Shown: one piece after another, positions 24,532-33,357 of the stretch | Layout of the letters: every line of letters starts with the position of its first letter | How positions within the stretch are numbered: position 1 is the first letter of the stretch | Origin: Cytobacillus oceanisediminis 2691 | Lineage (GTDB): Bacteria; Bacillota; Bacilli; Bacillales; Cytobacillaceae | DNA: 64,000 nt | Assembly: GCF_000294775.2 (NCBI RefSeq) | Contig: NZ_CP015507.1 | Coordinates: 1 to 64,000, forward strand | Direction: 5' to 3' | Translations under genes and position numbers: made by a program | Notes under the pieces: model-generated | Databases searched by the model: none | The model's input: the letters and a program-made list of their open reading frames with translations, nothing else | Told to the model about the DNA's origin: nothing

Positions 24532-25503
24532 TTAAGGTGATCCTTTACGTAAAAGTATATTTGGTACTAAACGAATATAAATTAGTTCACCTGCAAGTTC
24601 AACAATTGTTTGAGTCACAATTATTGCTGCTACTAATGTGCTTAAATTATCTGGTAAGGCTAAAGCAAGAGGAAGAACTACAAGTGAATTACGTGTTGTT
24701 CCACTAAAAATGAGTGCACGCCCTGAACCAATATCAAGCTTGAACCACTTTGCGATAATCCTAGAAATGATAGGCATAATAATCATAAAAGCAATATATA
24801 TAGGAATTACACTAATAATTAGGTCAATATATGTTGATAATTTACCTATTTGAGACGATACAACAACAAAAAGAGTAAGAGCCATGAATGGAACGGGAAG
24901 CCATGCTGATTTATCTATTATTTTATTTCCAACAAGTGATTTTTTTGCATATATCTGTAGGACAATAGCAAGTCCTAAAGGGATAACGATAAGACCAAAA
25001 AATGATTCAAGGAATGGACCTGGGTTTACTATTTCTGCTGCATCATCTCCAATAAACAATAGTAAATACAAAGGTAGTAGTAGCATTTGAGTTATGAAGA
25101 GAATAGGCGTAGAAATAAGAATAAGCTTTTCATTACCACGCCCTAGAGCTGTAAAAACAATCACATAATCAATACAAGGTGTAAGTAAAACTAAATAAAC
25201 CCCTAGTAATAACGGTGGATATTCGGGTAATAACTTTGATAGAAGCCACACCACAATAGGAACTGCAATATAGTTAACCGTTAATAAAGCCCAAATAAAA
25301 CGACGATTAGCAAACGACTCTTTTAAAGAAGTAAAAGGAATCTGCGAAAACATGCTATACATTAAAATAGCAATGACTAAAGAAATTGTTGCATCTAATT
25401 GTGATCCGAAATCAGGAACTATTAATCCAAATCCAGCTGCTATCATTAGTACAATGACATATAGCCAAACTTGATTGTTTTCTAATTGTTCTCTAGAAAT
25501 CAT
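24532..25503 (-). CDS. ACR3/BASS-family arsenite permease
   Basis: The 323-residue membrane protein has about ten transmembrane segments. The TPCIDYVIVFTALGRGNEKL motif near residue 107 places the conserved Cys and following polar residues as in the ACR3 type of bile acid/arsenite transporters. A second discontinuous helix is GSGRALIFSGTTRNSLVVLPLALALP near residue 259. It would export As(III) from the cytosol. Start ATG 25503 lies behind AAAAAGGAG. It is transcribed alone on the minus strand. Confidence 0.85.
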   Translation of the reverse strand: MISREQLENNQVWLYVIVLMIAAGFGLIVPDFGSQLDATISLVIAILMYSMFSQIPFTSLKESFANRRFIWALLTVNYIAVPIVVWLLSKLLPEYPPLLLGVYLVLLTPCIDYVIVFTALGRGNEKLILISTPILFITQMLLLPLYLLLFIGDDAAEIVNPGPFLESFFGLIVIPLGLAIVLQIYAKKSLVGNKIIDKSAWLPVPFMALTLFVVVSSQIGKLSTYIDLIISVIPIYIAFMIIMPIISRIIAKWFKLDIGSGRALIFSGTTRNSLVVLPLALALPDNLSTLVAAIIVTQTIVELAGELIYIRLVPNILLRKGSP

Positions 25504-25653
25504 GATTTGGTTGCTCCTTTTTATTGTCTCCTAAACAAACTTTCTGCATTGTTGTTAATAAGAGGCTTATGTAATAAGTGATAGTTAAGAAAATATTTAA
25601 TTTGGACAGGAACTTTTACTTAATATTATCATAATTATTATTTGGTTTATTCT

Positions 25654-25684
25654 AAAAACCCCTAAACCGACAAGGTTTAGAGGG
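25654..25684 (-). terminator. Terminator of the 25692 gene
   Basis: On the minus strand, CCCTCTAAACC and GGTTTAGGGG pair around TTGTC and are followed by TTTTT. Confidence 0.8.
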
Positions 25685-25691
25685 AGAGGGA

Positions 25692-26024
25692 TTAAGGTAA
25701 GTGAAATTCTTTTTTTAGTAGATTTTTGACTTCTTTACTTCCTGTTAGTTCTAATCTTATCGAGTCTGCTTCTCCACTTACATAAAGTGAGAACCTAATA
25801 AATGGACAGCATCGATTCTCATAAGAAATCCATTCAGCAATTCTTAATAGCAACGACGATTGATTGGGATAAATAAAAGTATATCCAAAAGGAATTTCCT
25901 CAACTGAGCGATTTTCGGTCAACTCTCTTCGTAGCTCAACATAATGATTCCTTTCTTCTGCATTATAGGATCCAATATTGCAAACTACATTTGATAACCT
26001 TTTGCAACAATTACATTCAGCCAT
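25692..26024 (-). CDS. Cys-rich mercury/arsenic-cluster protein of unknown function
   Basis: The 110-residue soluble protein begins MAECNCCKRLSNVVCN. It has the conserved core EIPFGYTFIYP, LLRIAEWISYENRCCPFIRFSLYV and IRLELTGSKEVKNLL. This small family is often found beside merR-type genes in metal clusters and is not characterised, to my knowledge. The two CC pairs suggest soft-metal binding. It is the intact gene of a minus-strand unit driven from the MerR-type promoter at 26308-26338. Confidence 0.65.
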   Translation of the reverse strand: MAECNCCKRLSNVVCNIGSYNAEERNHYVELRRELTENRSVEEIPFGYTFIYPNQSSLLLRIAEWISYENRCCPFIRFSLYVSGEADSIRLELTGSKEVKNLLKKEFHLP

Positions 26025-26097
26025 ATTATTAAGACCTCCATTATGAAATTATCTATGCTTACATGATCCTGAATTATAATTACATCCTGTATTTGTA

Positions 26098-26297
26098 CTA
26101 CACGCACCGATCTTTTAAAATATAAAAACAGCTAAGGACAAAGCGGTTAGTAAGAATCCCTAATTCGAAAAAAACCAAACCGATTCCTAATACCCCAGTT
26201 AATCCAACTAAAAGGAAAGGGAACGCACAACAAAGTGCACATAACTCAATGATCCCAAAGCCTGCAAATATATTTTCAAAGAAACTCCACCTTTAAT
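26098..26297 (-). pseudogene. Remnant of a small membrane protein (MerT-like)
   Basis: An open frame without a start codon reads FFENIFAGFGIIELCALCCA, then a hydrophobic stretch (FPFLLVGLTGVLGIGLVFF) and a basic tail, ending at TAG 26098. The cysteine-bearing LCALCC at the head of a transmembrane helix resembles short mercuric or metal transporters. A stop lies just upstream in frame, so it is N-terminally broken. It is the first unit after the MerR-type promoter. Confidence 0.5.
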
Positions 26298-26307
26298 ATT
26301 TGTTTAA

Positions 26308-26338
26308 AGTGTAATACTTAAAGTAAACTTTAAGTCAA
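26308..26338 (-). promoter_or_regulatory. MerR-type promoter with 19-bp spacer and palindromic operator
   Basis: On the minus strand, -35 TTGACT (26338-26333), exactly 19 bp, then -10 TACACT (26313-26308). The palindrome ACTTAAAG-TAAA-CTTTAAGT (26316-26335) fills the spacer. An overlong spacer with a centred palindrome is diagnostic for MerR-family activation by DNA untwisting. Confidence 0.75.
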
Positions 26339-26352
26339 GAGGTGATATTTAG

Positions 26353-26753
26353 ATGGGTTCTTTTTTTCAATTGGAGAGTTAGCAAAAAAAGCTAATGTTA
26401 GTCCTTCTGCTATTCGTTTTTATGAATCAATAGGAATAATGCCAATACCTACAAGGGTAAGTGGACAGAGACGCTATACAATAGATGTTTTGCACCAACT
26501 AAAGTTTATAAAAACTGCTCAGTTAGCAGGTTTTAGTATTCAAGAAATAACCGTACTTTTGGAGGGATTCGATAGCAAGGATACTCCATCTGAAAGGTGG
26601 GAACAAATGGCGTTTACCAAGTGTGTTGATTTAGAAAAACAAAAGAAGCATATTGAAGAAATGTTAGAAGTTTTAAATAATGGTTTAAAGTGCAAATGTC
26701 AAACCTGGTCAGAATGTTTCACTAAGGTTAATTCAAACGCTACTTGTAGTTAA
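26353..26753 (+). pseudogene. MerR-family regulator, frameshifted at its start
   Basis: ATG 26353 (behind AAGAGGTGATATTTAG) reads MGSFFQ and then runs out of frame. Just after the T7 tract (26361-26367) the correct frame resumes as IGELAKKANVSPSAIRFYES. It continues through the MerR HTH, dimerisation helix and Cys tail (CKCQTWSECF and a final ATCS) to 26753. One base is missing, so the gene is broken or needs slippage at the T tract. Intact length would be about 133 residues. The CKC motif fits a mercury or other soft-metal sensor. Confidence 0.75.
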
Positions 26754-26773
26754 AAAAATTTAATAACTTTATT

Positions 26774-26805
26774 ATAACCCCGTCATAAAATTATAACGGG
26801 GTTAT
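26774..26805. terminator. Hairpin after merR-like gene
   Basis: ATAACCCCGT and ACGGGGTTAT pair around a 12-nt loop. The T run is weak on both strands. Confidence 0.5.
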
Positions 26806-26950
26806 GCACGTTTAAGGTTTAAAATTAAATAACTGTATTGGAACTTTATAGCCCTTTGTTTACTAATCAGTTAGAGGGTCACCACTAATAATTTAACTTA
26901 AAAAAAGCAAACTATAAGTAAAGGTTTTGCAAATAAGAAAAAAAGCATTT

Positions 26951-26962
26951 ACTTATATAAGT
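26951..26962 (+). promoter_or_regulatory. ArsR operator upstream of the ars operon
   Basis: ACTTATATAAGT is a perfect 12-bp palindrome 44 bp before the arsR start and just upstream of TTATTATATACT, a likely -10 region. A related site (ATAAG-N6-CTTAT) precedes arsD at 29160. Confidence 0.6.
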
Positions 26963-27005
26963 GAATTATTATATACTGATATCGAAAGTCGGAGGTGAAC
27001 ACAGG

Positions 27006-27350
27006 ATGAAAGTTTCTACAGTTGAAATCGATAAAGCAGCAACCATCTTAAAATTATTAGGCGATAAGACACGACTAACTATGGTGAAAATTCTAGACAA
27101 CAACGATTGTTGCGTATGTGAATTTGTGGAGATATTTAAAATGAGCCAGCCTGCCATCAGCCAGCATATTCGGAAGTTAAAAGATGCAGGCGTGGTAAGG
27201 GAAGCCAGGAGAGGTCAATGGATTATTTATTCACTGAATAAGGACAGTGACTACTATCCAATGGTGCATAACCTGCTGGATCACCTTCCAAGCCAGGATT
27301 ATAAACTAACAGAACTGGAAGAACAGGGACTAAGAATTTCTTGTGAGTAA
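27006..27350 (+). CDS. arsR: ArsR arsenite-responsive repressor
   Basis: ATG 27006 behind GGAGGTGAACACAGG gives 114 residues. The winged helix has [14 protein letters not shown] near residue 17, the metal site [12 protein letters not shown] near residue 32 (the CxC of ArsR) and the recognition helix [18 protein letters not shown]. As(III) binding to the cysteines should release it from the ACTTATATAAGT operator. It is the first gene of a canonical ars operon, 14 nt before arsB. Confidence 0.9.
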   Translation: MKVSTVEIDKAATILKLLGDKTRLTMVKILDNNDCCVCEFVEIFKMSQPAISQHIRKLKDAGVVREARRGQWIIYSLNKDSDYYPMVHNLLDHLPSQDYKLTELEEQGLRISCE

Positions 27351-27364
27351 GAGGGGGTATCACA

Positions 27365-28660
27365 TTGACTCAAATTGTATTAGCATCGGTGATATTTTTG
27401 ATCACCCTCATATTAGTAATATGGCAGCCTAAAGGTTTATCAATCGGATGGTCTGCCTGTGGAGGCGCTATTCTTGCCTTACTTGTGGGAGTAGTTGACT
27501 TCAATGATGTGATAGATGTTACATCGATTGTCTGGAATGCAACGCTTGCTTTCATTGCCATCATTATCATTTCACTTATTTTAGATGAGATTGGATTTTT
27601 TGAATGGGCAGCTCTCCATATGGCAAGAGCTGCAAAAGGAAACGGAGTAAGGATGTTCGTGTATGTTTCCATATTGGGAGCTTTGGTTGCGGCATTCTTC
27701 GCGAATGATGGAGCAGCATTGATTCTGACGCCAATTGTTCTTGCGATGGTAAGAAACTTGAAATTTGAAGAAAAAATGGTTTTTCCATTTATCATTGCGA
27801 GCGGATTTATTGCCGATACGACATCACTGCCTTTGGTTGTCAGCAACCTTGTTAATATCGTTTCGGCTGACTTTTTTGGAATCGGGTTTGTGGAATTTGC
27901 ATCCAGAATGATTATTCCAAACTTCTTTTCACTAGCAGCAAGCATCACCGTCTTATACTTATACTTTAGAAAAAGCATACCGAAGAATTATGATTTATCA
28001 CATTTGAAAAAACCAGCTGAGGCGGTTCGTGACAGCAAAATGTTCCGTTTGTCCTGGCTTGTGTTAGGAATCCTATTAATCGGCTATTTTGCAAGTGAAT
28101 TTATTGGCGTTCCAGTTTCCATTATTGCAGGAATTGTAGCGATTTTCTTCCTGCTAATGGCGCGCAGAAGCCCAGCAGTTAATACGCGTACCGTTATCAA
28201 AGGCGCACCTTGGGCCATTGTGTTCTTCTCCATCGGAATGTATGTAGTGGTTTACGGGCTGAGAAACGTAGGTCTTACTAATGTGTTGGCTGATTTAATT
28301 CAAATGACAGCTGACCAGGGATTATTTGCGGCAACCATCGGTATGGGATTCATTGCGGCCATTCTTTCATCTGTGATGAATAATATGCCAACCGTTATGA
28401 TTGACGCACTGGCTATTGCTGACACCAATACTAGCGGTGTGATCCGAGAAGCACTCATTTATGCGAATGTCATTGGATCTGATTTAGGTCCGAAGATTAC
28501 ACCGATTGGTTCCCTTGCAACCTTACTATGGCTTCATGTGTTGTCTTTAAAGGGAGTTAAAATCTCCTGGGGTACTTACTTTAAAACTGGCATTATATTA
28601 ACCATTCCAACATTGTTCATTACATTGGTTGGTCTATATATTTGGTTACTGATCATTTAA
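27365..28660 (+). CDS. arsB: ArsB arsenite efflux permease
   Basis: TTG 27365 behind GAGGGGG gives 431 residues with about 12 membrane segments. The ArsB/NhaD-like signatures are [20 protein letters not shown] near residue 99 and a C-terminal [17 protein letters not shown] near residue 338. It exports As(III)/Sb(III) as a proton antiporter, and with ArsA it becomes an ATP-driven pump (family knowledge). It is placed between arsR and arsC. Confidence 0.95.
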   Translation: MTQIVLASVIFLITLILVIWQPKGLSIGWSACGGAILALLVGVVDFNDVIDVTSIVWNATLAFIAIIIISLILDEIGFFEWAALHMARAAKGNGVRMFVYVSILGALVAAFFANDGAALILTPIVLAMVRNLKFEEKMVFPFIIASGFIADTTSLPLVVSNLVNIVSADFFGIGFVEFASRMIIPNFFSLAASITVLYLYFRKSIPKNYDLSHLKKPAEAVRDSKMFRLSWLVLGILLIGYFASEFIGVPVSIIAGIVAIFFLLMARRSPAVNTRTVIKGAPWAIVFFSIGMYVVVYGLRNVGLTNVLADLIQMTADQGLFAATIGMGFIAAILSSVMNNMPTVMIDALAIADTNTSGVIREALIYANVIGSDLGPKITPIGSLATLLWLHVLSLKGVKISWGTYFKTGIILTIPTLFITLVGLYIWLLII

Positions 28661-28688
28661 AAAAACTTACCTAAAGGAGAATCTCAAC

Positions 28689-29108
28689 ATGACTAAAAAA
28701 ACAATCTACTTTCTATGTACAGGTAACTCTTGCCGCAGCCAGATGGCTGAAGGTTGGGCAAAGCAGCATTTAGGTGATGAGTGGAATGTATATAGCGCAG
28801 GAATCGAAGCACATGGTTTGAATCCAAATGCTGTAAAGGCAATGAAAGAAGCTGGCATTGATATTTCCAATCAAACTTCTGATATTATTGACCCTGAAAT
28901 CCTTAATAATGCTGATTTAGTTGTCACACTTTGCGGAGATGCAGCTGACAAATGTCCAATGACTCCTCCTCACGTGAAACGCGAACACTGGGGATTTGAT
29001 GATCCTGCAAAAGCAGAAGGAACAGATGAAGAAAAATGGGCGTTCTTCCAGCGTGTGCGTGATGAAATTGGCGACCGCATTAAAACGTTTGCCGAAACAG
29101 GGAAGTAA
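28689..29108 (+). CDS. arsC: Thioredoxin-coupled arsenate reductase ArsC
   Basis: The 139-residue protein is related to low-molecular-weight tyrosine phosphatases. The P-loop nucleophile is in [16 protein letters not shown] near residue 8. The redox pair is in [13 protein letters not shown] (Cys near residues 82 and 89), as in the pI258/B. subtilis ArsC type. It reduces As(V) to As(III) using thioredoxin, which fits the trxB gene downstream. AAAGGAG precedes the ATG. Confidence 0.95.
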   Translation: MTKKTIYFLCTGNSCRSQMAEGWAKQHLGDEWNVYSAGIEAHGLNPNAVKAMKEAGIDISNQTSDIIDPEILNNADLVVTLCGDAADKCPMTPPHVKREHWGFDDPAKAEGTDEEKWAFFQRVRDEIGDRIKTFAETGK

Positions 29109-29116
29109 AAGAAAAT

Positions 29117-29142
29117 AGCCAAGAGAAATCACTCTCTTGGCT
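29117..29142 (+). terminator. Hairpin between arsC and arsD
   Basis: AGCCAAGAG and CTCTTGGCT pair and are followed by ATCCTTTC. Partial termination here would lower arsDA expression relative to arsRBC. Confidence 0.65.
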
Positions 29143-29159
29143 ATCCTTTCATCTTATAT

Positions 29160-29175
29160 ATAAGTATATGCTTAT
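29160..29175 (+). promoter_or_regulatory. Possible ArsR/ArsD operator before arsD
   Basis: ATAAG-TATATG-CTTAT is an inverted repeat sharing the ATAAGT half-site with the arsR operator. It suggests that arsD starts its own regulated transcript after the preceding hairpin. Confidence 0.45.
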
Positions 29176-29198
29176 TTAATTGTAAGGGAGCGAAAATC

Positions 29199-29552
29199 AT
29201 GAATAAAATTGAAATCTTTGACCCTGCACTATGCTGTCCAACGGGTGTGTGCGGTCCGAGTGTAGACCCAGAACTAACCAGAATGGCATCGGCTGTCTTC
29301 GCATTGGAGAAAAAAGGCTTTGATATTAAACGATACAACCTGGCCAATGAACCAGCTGTGTTTGCAGACAATAAAGAGGTAAATAAGGTACTCCATGAAA
29401 AGGGACCTGATGCACTGCCAGTCACGTTATTAAACGGAGCAGTCGTGAAGGAAGGCAAGTATCCTTCAAACGATGAACTTGCACAATGGTTTGAAGTGAA
29501 AGTGGAAGATCTCGCTCTTAAAAAGCCAAACGTAAAATTCAAGCTGATCTGA
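29199..29552 (+). CDS. arsD: ArsD arsenic metallochaperone
   Basis: The 117-residue protein has the conserved N-terminal ALCCPTGVCGPSVDP with Cys12, Cys13 and Cys18, the arsenite-binding set that hands As(III) to ArsA. The thioredoxin-like fold continues with LPVTLLNGAVVKEGKYPS. It lacks the extra C-terminal CC pairs of plasmid R773 ArsD. GGGAGC precedes the ATG. arsA follows after 21 nt. Confidence 0.93.
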   Translation: MNKIEIFDPALCCPTGVCGPSVDPELTRMASAVFALEKKGFDIKRYNLANEPAVFADNKEVNKVLHEKGPDALPVTLLNGAVVKEGKYPSNDELAQWFEVKVEDLALKKPNVKFKLI

Positions 29553-29573
29553 AAATAGGAAGGAGGAAGATGC

Positions 29574-31346
29574 ATGTTTCAACCATTTGATACAAGGGCG
29601 GTAACGAATACGAAATTTCTTTTCTTTACAGGAAAAGGAGGAGTAGGGAAAACGTCAACGGCTTGTGCCTCGGCTGTCAAGCTTGCGGATGAAGGAAAGC
29701 GGGTTCTGCTTGTCAGTACGGATCCGGCATCCAACTTGCAGGATGTTTTAGAGGTAGAGCTAACAAACACACCTATGCCTGTGCCTGGGGTTTCGAATCT
29801 TTCTGCCTGTAATCTTGACCCAGAGGAAGCAGCCCGCGCTTATCGGGAAAAGACGATTGGACCTTATCGCGGCAAGCTCCCAGATTCAGTTGTGGCGACA
29901 ATGGAAGAACAGCTATCAGGTGCCTGTACGGTTGAAATTGCCGCATTTGATGAATTCACTAGTTTGCTTTCAGACGCCTCCGTTGTAGAGGCTTATGATC
30001 ACATTATTTTTGATACCGCACCAACAGGCCATACTCTTCGTCTCCTTCAGCTGCCAACCGCCTGGAGCGGATTTTTAGAAGAAAGCACGCATGGTGCTTC
30101 ATGCCTGGGACCACTCTCAGGACTTGCGGAAAAGAAACAGATTTATTCCATTACGATGGACGCTCTTGCTGATTCGACCCAAACCACATTAATTCTGGTG
30201 GCAAGACCAGATGAATCTTCTTTAGTTGAAGCAAGCCGTGCTGCCAAAGAATTAAAAGAGATTGGCATCAAGAACCAGAGTCTGATTATAAATGGATTAA
30301 TGCAGTCCCATATTCATGATGATGAGGTTTCAGCGTCATTCTTCCATCGTCAGCGGAACGCCTTAAAACGGATGCCAGACGATCTGAAGCAAGTGGCGAC
30401 TTATTCACTGCCATTTGTCTCCTATTCCCTTACAGGGATTAAAAATCTGCGCTATTTGTTTAAGCAGTTTATCCTTCCGCAGACTGAATTGGCTATGGAG
30501 CAAAATTTGATCAGTTTGCCTGGACTAAGTGAAGTCATTGAAGATTTTTCTTCTACTAATACAAGAGTTATCTTTACAATGGGCAAGGGTGGAGTCGGCA
30601 AAACAACAATGGCCTCTGCTATCGCGGTCGGCTTAGCAGAAAAAGGTCACAAAGTCCATTTGACCACCACGGATCCCGCAGCTCATCTCGAATTTGTCTT
30701 CCAGAATAGCCAGCTGAATCAGAACCTGAGCATCAGCCGCATCGATCCAAAAAAAGAAGTTGAGGCGTATAAAGCCGAGGTACTATCCAATGTAAGTGGT
30801 GAACTGGATGATGAGTCTTTAGCTTATATAGAAGAGGATTTAAATTCCCCATGTACAGAGGAGATTGCAGTATTTCGGGCTTTTGCAGAAGTCGTTGAGA
30901 AATCGAAGGATGAAGTGGTGGTCATTGATACCGCTCCATCAGGACATACCCTCTTGCTGCTGGATGCGGCTCAGTCCTATCATAAAGAGCTTGCGCGCTC
31001 AACGGGTGAGGTGCCTGAAAGTGTCAAAATGCTGCTTCCAAGGTTAAGAAACCCAAAAGAAACAGGAGTCGTGATTGTTACATTGGCTGAAGCAACTCCT
31101 GTACTGGAAGCTGGCCGTTTGCAGGATGACTTAAAACGAGCAGATATTACGCCTAAGTGGTGGCTGATTAACCAAAGTCTATATGCAACAGAAACAAAAG
31201 ATCCTGTTCTAAAAGGAAGAGCAAGTGCTGAGATCAACTGGATTGAAAAAGTGACCAATGAGCTAAGCGAAAAATGTGCCATTGTTCCATTACAGAGCGA
31301 AGAAGGCTCTGGACACCAGGAATTGAAGAAGTTTATCAACCAATAG
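29574..31346 (+). CDS. arsA: ArsA arsenite-stimulated ATPase
   Basis: The 590-residue protein has two homologous halves. P-loop 1 is FTGKGGVGKTSTA near residue 17, and P-loop 2 is FTMGKGGVGKTTMA near residue 330. Each half has a DTAPTGHTLRLL or DTAPSGHTLLLL signal-transduction motif. Metal-site cysteines occur in SGACTVEIAAFDEF and NSPCTEEIAVF. It energises ArsB after receiving arsenite from ArsD. AAGGAGGAAG precedes the ATG. Confidence 0.95.
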   Translation: MFQPFDTRAVTNTKFLFFTGKGGVGKTSTACASAVKLADEGKRVLLVSTDPASNLQDVLEVELTNTPMPVPGVSNLSACNLDPEEAARAYREKTIGPYRGKLPDSVVATMEEQLSGACTVEIAAFDEFTSLLSDASVVEAYDHIIFDTAPTGHTLRLLQLPTAWSGFLEESTHGASCLGPLSGLAEKKQIYSITMDALADSTQTTLILVARPDESSLVEASRAAKELKEIGIKNQSLIINGLMQSHIHDDEVSASFFHRQRNALKRMPDDLKQVATYSLPFVSYSLTGIKNLRYLFKQFILPQTELAMEQNLISLPGLSEVIEDFSSTNTRVIFTMGKGGVGKTTMASAIAVGLAEKGHKVHLTTTDPAAHLEFVFQNSQLNQNLSISRIDPKKEVEAYKAEVLSNVSGELDDESLAYIEEDLNSPCTEEIAVFRAFAEVVEKSKDEVVVIDTAPSGHTLLLLDAAQSYHKELARSTGEVPESVKMLLPRLRNPKETGVVIVTLAEATPVLEAGRLQDDLKRADITPKWWLINQSLYATETKDPVLKGRASAEINWIEKVTNELSEKCAIVPLQSEEGSGHQELKKFINQ

Positions 31347-31359
31347 CGGAGGGATTAAG

Positions 31360-32307
31360 ATGGAAAAGGTCGTCATTTTAGGGACAGGTCCAGCAGGATT
31401 AACAGCAGCCATTTATTTAGCGCGTGCAAATATGAAGCCAATAGTGATCGAGGGTACGCAGCCAGGAGGACAATTGACGTTAACAACCGAAGTAGAGAAT
31501 TTTCCAGGGTTTACAGACGGGGTAATGGGTCCTGAATTAATGGACAATATGCGAAAGCAGGCAGAAAGATTTGGAGCTGAGTTTAAAAGAGGGTGGGTAA
31601 CTGAAACAGATCTTTCCAAAAAGCCATTTACACTAAAAGTGAGCGGTTTAGGAGAAATACAGACGGAAGCGCTGATTCTTTCCACGGGTGCATCCGCTAA
31701 ACTTCTAGGCATTCCTGGTGAATTAGAAAATATTGGACGGGGAGTCAGCACATGTGCGACTTGTGACGGATTCTTTTATCGCGGCAAGAAAGTGATTATC
31801 GTTGGCGGTGGGGATTCGGCTATGGAAGAAGCCAATTTCTTAACGAAGTTTGCTTCAGAAGTGACCGTTGTTCACCGCCGTGACGAACTTAGGGCTTCAA
31901 AGATTATGCAGGATCGTGCCAAAGAGAATGCGAAAATATCTTGGGCGCTCAACAATACGCCGATTGAAGTGATATCCGATGGAATGAAAGTGACAGGCTT
32001 AAAAGTTCGAGACAATGTGACAGGAAAAGAAGAAGTGATCGAAACAGACGGGATTTTCGTTGCGATTGGACATACGCCAAATACGGCTTTCCTCAATGGA
32101 CAAATCGAAACGGATGAAACAGGCTATATTAATGTTGTACCTGGAACAACGGAAACCAATATCCCTGGCGTTTTTGCCTGCGGTGATGTACAAGATAAGA
32201 AATACCGCCAGGCAATTACAGCTGCAGGAACAGGATGCATGTCAGCACTTGATGCCGAACGGTACCTAGAAGGAACTCCAACACACGATTGGAGCAAATC
32301 ACTATAA
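31360..32307 (+). CDS. trxB: Thioredoxin reductase
   Basis: The 315-residue flavoprotein has an FAD motif (VILGTGPAGLTAAIYLA near residue 4), the redox disulfide CATC near residue 135 and an NADPH motif (VIIVGGGDSAMEEANFL near residue 146). In ars operons trxB regenerates thioredoxin for the ArsC reaction. GCGGAGGG precedes the ATG. It is 13 nt downstream of arsA. Confidence 0.93.
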   Translation: MEKVVILGTGPAGLTAAIYLARANMKPIVIEGTQPGGQLTLTTEVENFPGFTDGVMGPELMDNMRKQAERFGAEFKRGWVTETDLSKKPFTLKVSGLGEIQTEALILSTGASAKLLGIPGELENIGRGVSTCATCDGFFYRGKKVIIVGGGDSAMEEANFLTKFASEVTVVHRRDELRASKIMQDRAKENAKISWALNNTPIEVISDGMKVTGLKVRDNVTGKEEVIETDGIFVAIGHTPNTAFLNGQIETDETGYINVVPGTTETNIPGVFACGDVQDKKYRQAITAAGTGCMSALDAERYLEGTPTHDWSKSL

Positions 32308-32321
32308 AAGGCGGGAGCATC

Positions 32322-32741
32322 ATGACAAAAAACTATCATGAATTAATAAAAGATCGTATCTACATTGGCGGAGCCGATGATGTAAAAGAGATGATGAGAA
32401 ATGAAAAAGCAGATGTAATTTTCGATTTGCGGGCAGAGGCTCCAGAAGCGGACTATGATCGGATTCATAGTCCTATTGTGGATGATGCAGAAAATCAGGA
32501 TGGATCCATTAAGCAGTCTATTGAGCATGTGGTGAATGCCTATAATGAGGGGAAAAAAGTGTACTTCCACTGTGCGGGAGGAAGCAACCGCACTGGGACT
32601 GTTGCAATTGGATCATTGTTATCGCTAGGAAAAGCTAAGACAATCGAAGAAGCAGAAGAGATGGCGAAGGCCGCACGTCCTAAAATCAATGTAAAACCAG
32701 AAATGAAAGAGTCCCTTCATCGTCTTTTCCCCAATGCTTAA
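32322..32741 (+). CDS. Dual-specificity/tyrosine phosphatase-like protein
   Basis: ATG 32322 gives 139 residues. The P-loop is HCAGGSNRTG near residue 87, matching CxxGxxRTG of cysteine-dependent phosphatases. An upstream Asp is in VDDAENQDGS. Such genes are common companions of arsA-trxB in Bacillus ars operons. Whether the enzyme acts on arsenylated or phosphorylated substrates is unknown. It is the seventh gene of the operon, 14 nt after trxB. Confidence 0.75.
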   Translation: MTKNYHELIKDRIYIGGADDVKEMMRNEKADVIFDLRAEAPEADYDRIHSPIVDDAENQDGSIKQSIEHVVNAYNEGKKVYFHCAGGSNRTGTVAIGSLLSLGKAKTIEEAEEMAKAARPKINVKPEMKESLHRLFPNA

Positions 32742-32792
32742 TGATAAAATGGTTTGAGGCTTCATTGAATATAAATTAGGGGTGAGGAGAAC

Positions 32793-33071
32793 GTGAATAT
32801 TACAGATCAGGCTCGTGATTTCTTGAAACAGTTATTTGAAGAACACAATGCCAAAAACGTACGTTTTTATTTTGCAGGCTTTGGCTGAGGACAGCCAAAG
32901 GTAGGACTGGCTCTGGATGAGCCAGGTGAAGAGGATAAAATTAGTGAGATTAACGGCATCACAGTGGCAATCGATCCTAACATTGAAAACGTAACACAAA
33001 ATCTTGTTTTGGATTTTAGCCAGGAAGCGAATGGACTTGTGCTATTAGGGAATGAAAGTGATTGCTGCTAG
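32793..33071 (+). CDS. HesB/IscA-like protein with in-frame TGA, probable selenoprotein
   Basis: GTG 32793 behind GGGGTGAGGAGAAC opens a 92-residue frame with one in-frame TGA at codon 32 (32886-32888). It reads RFYFAGFG-[TGA]-GQPKVGLALDEPG. HesB-like proteins have Cys here (GFGCGGP), and this family has known selenocysteine members. The frame after the TGA stays open for 60 codons with strong family features and ends NESDCC. A hairpin with a UGGAU loop lies 25 nt downstream. The alternative is a single-base nonsense mutation. It is the last gene of the ars operon. Confidence 0.75.
32879..32925 (+). promoter_or_regulatory. Candidate bacterial SECIS region
   Basis: Two perfect hairpins occur. 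CTTTGGCTG-AGGA-CAGCCAAAG (32879-32900) embeds the TGA. CTGGCTC-TGGAT-GAGCCAG (32907-32925) has a GG-bearing loop 25 nt after the TGA, within the spacing expected of bacterial SECIS elements. Confidence 0.6.
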
Positions 33072-33076
33072 GATTA

Positions 33077-33109
33077 TTAAAGGAGCTTGGTGAACACCAG
33101 CTCCTTTAA
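33077..33109 (+). terminator. Terminator of the ars operon
   Basis: TTAAAGGAGCT and AGCTCCTTTAA form long arms closed by GGTGAACACC and are followed by CTTTTCC. Confidence 0.75.
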
Positions 33110-33149
33110 CTTTTCCTCCAAAAATTACTCCAATTCATTGTTATTCATT

Positions 33150-33305
33150 CTAGCATTCGCAAATGCAAACACATTGATTTTGTTTGCTTGGTTCTGAGGC
33201 TTTTTTTACTGAAGAGAACTTCGTGACAAGTTTTCTAAAAAAGGATTCCTCGTTTGTTTCCTGCTGTTTTGTTTTAATGATCAATTCATAATTGTAATAA
33301 TCCAT
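33150..33305 (-). CDS. Cys-tailed mini-protein downstream of arsR
   Basis: ATG 33305 behind AAGGAGG gives 51 residues. The protein is a charged helix (MDYYNYELIIKTKQQ...) ending in QCVCICEC, four cysteines in alternating positions. A tail like this would bind soft metals or metalloids. It lies 52 nt behind the minus-strand ArsR gene, and an ATCAA-N6-TTGAT operator sits just before its ribosome site (33325-33340). No known family is recognised. It may be an arsenic-binding peptide. Confidence 0.65.
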   Translation of the reverse strand: MDYYNYELIIKTKQQETNEESFFRKLVTKFSSVKKASEPSKQNQCVCICEC

Positions 33306-33324
33306 CTTTAACTCCTCCTTATTA

Positions 33325-33340
33325 ATCAAAAAAAGTTGAT
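33325..33340. promoter_or_regulatory. ArsR-type operator, site 1
   Basis: ATCAAAAAAAGTTGAT, a 16-bp inverted repeat between arsR and the Cys-tailed gene. The other four sites have the same length and half-sites. Confidence 0.7.
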
Positions 33341-33357
33341 ATATATTTTAAAAAAAT

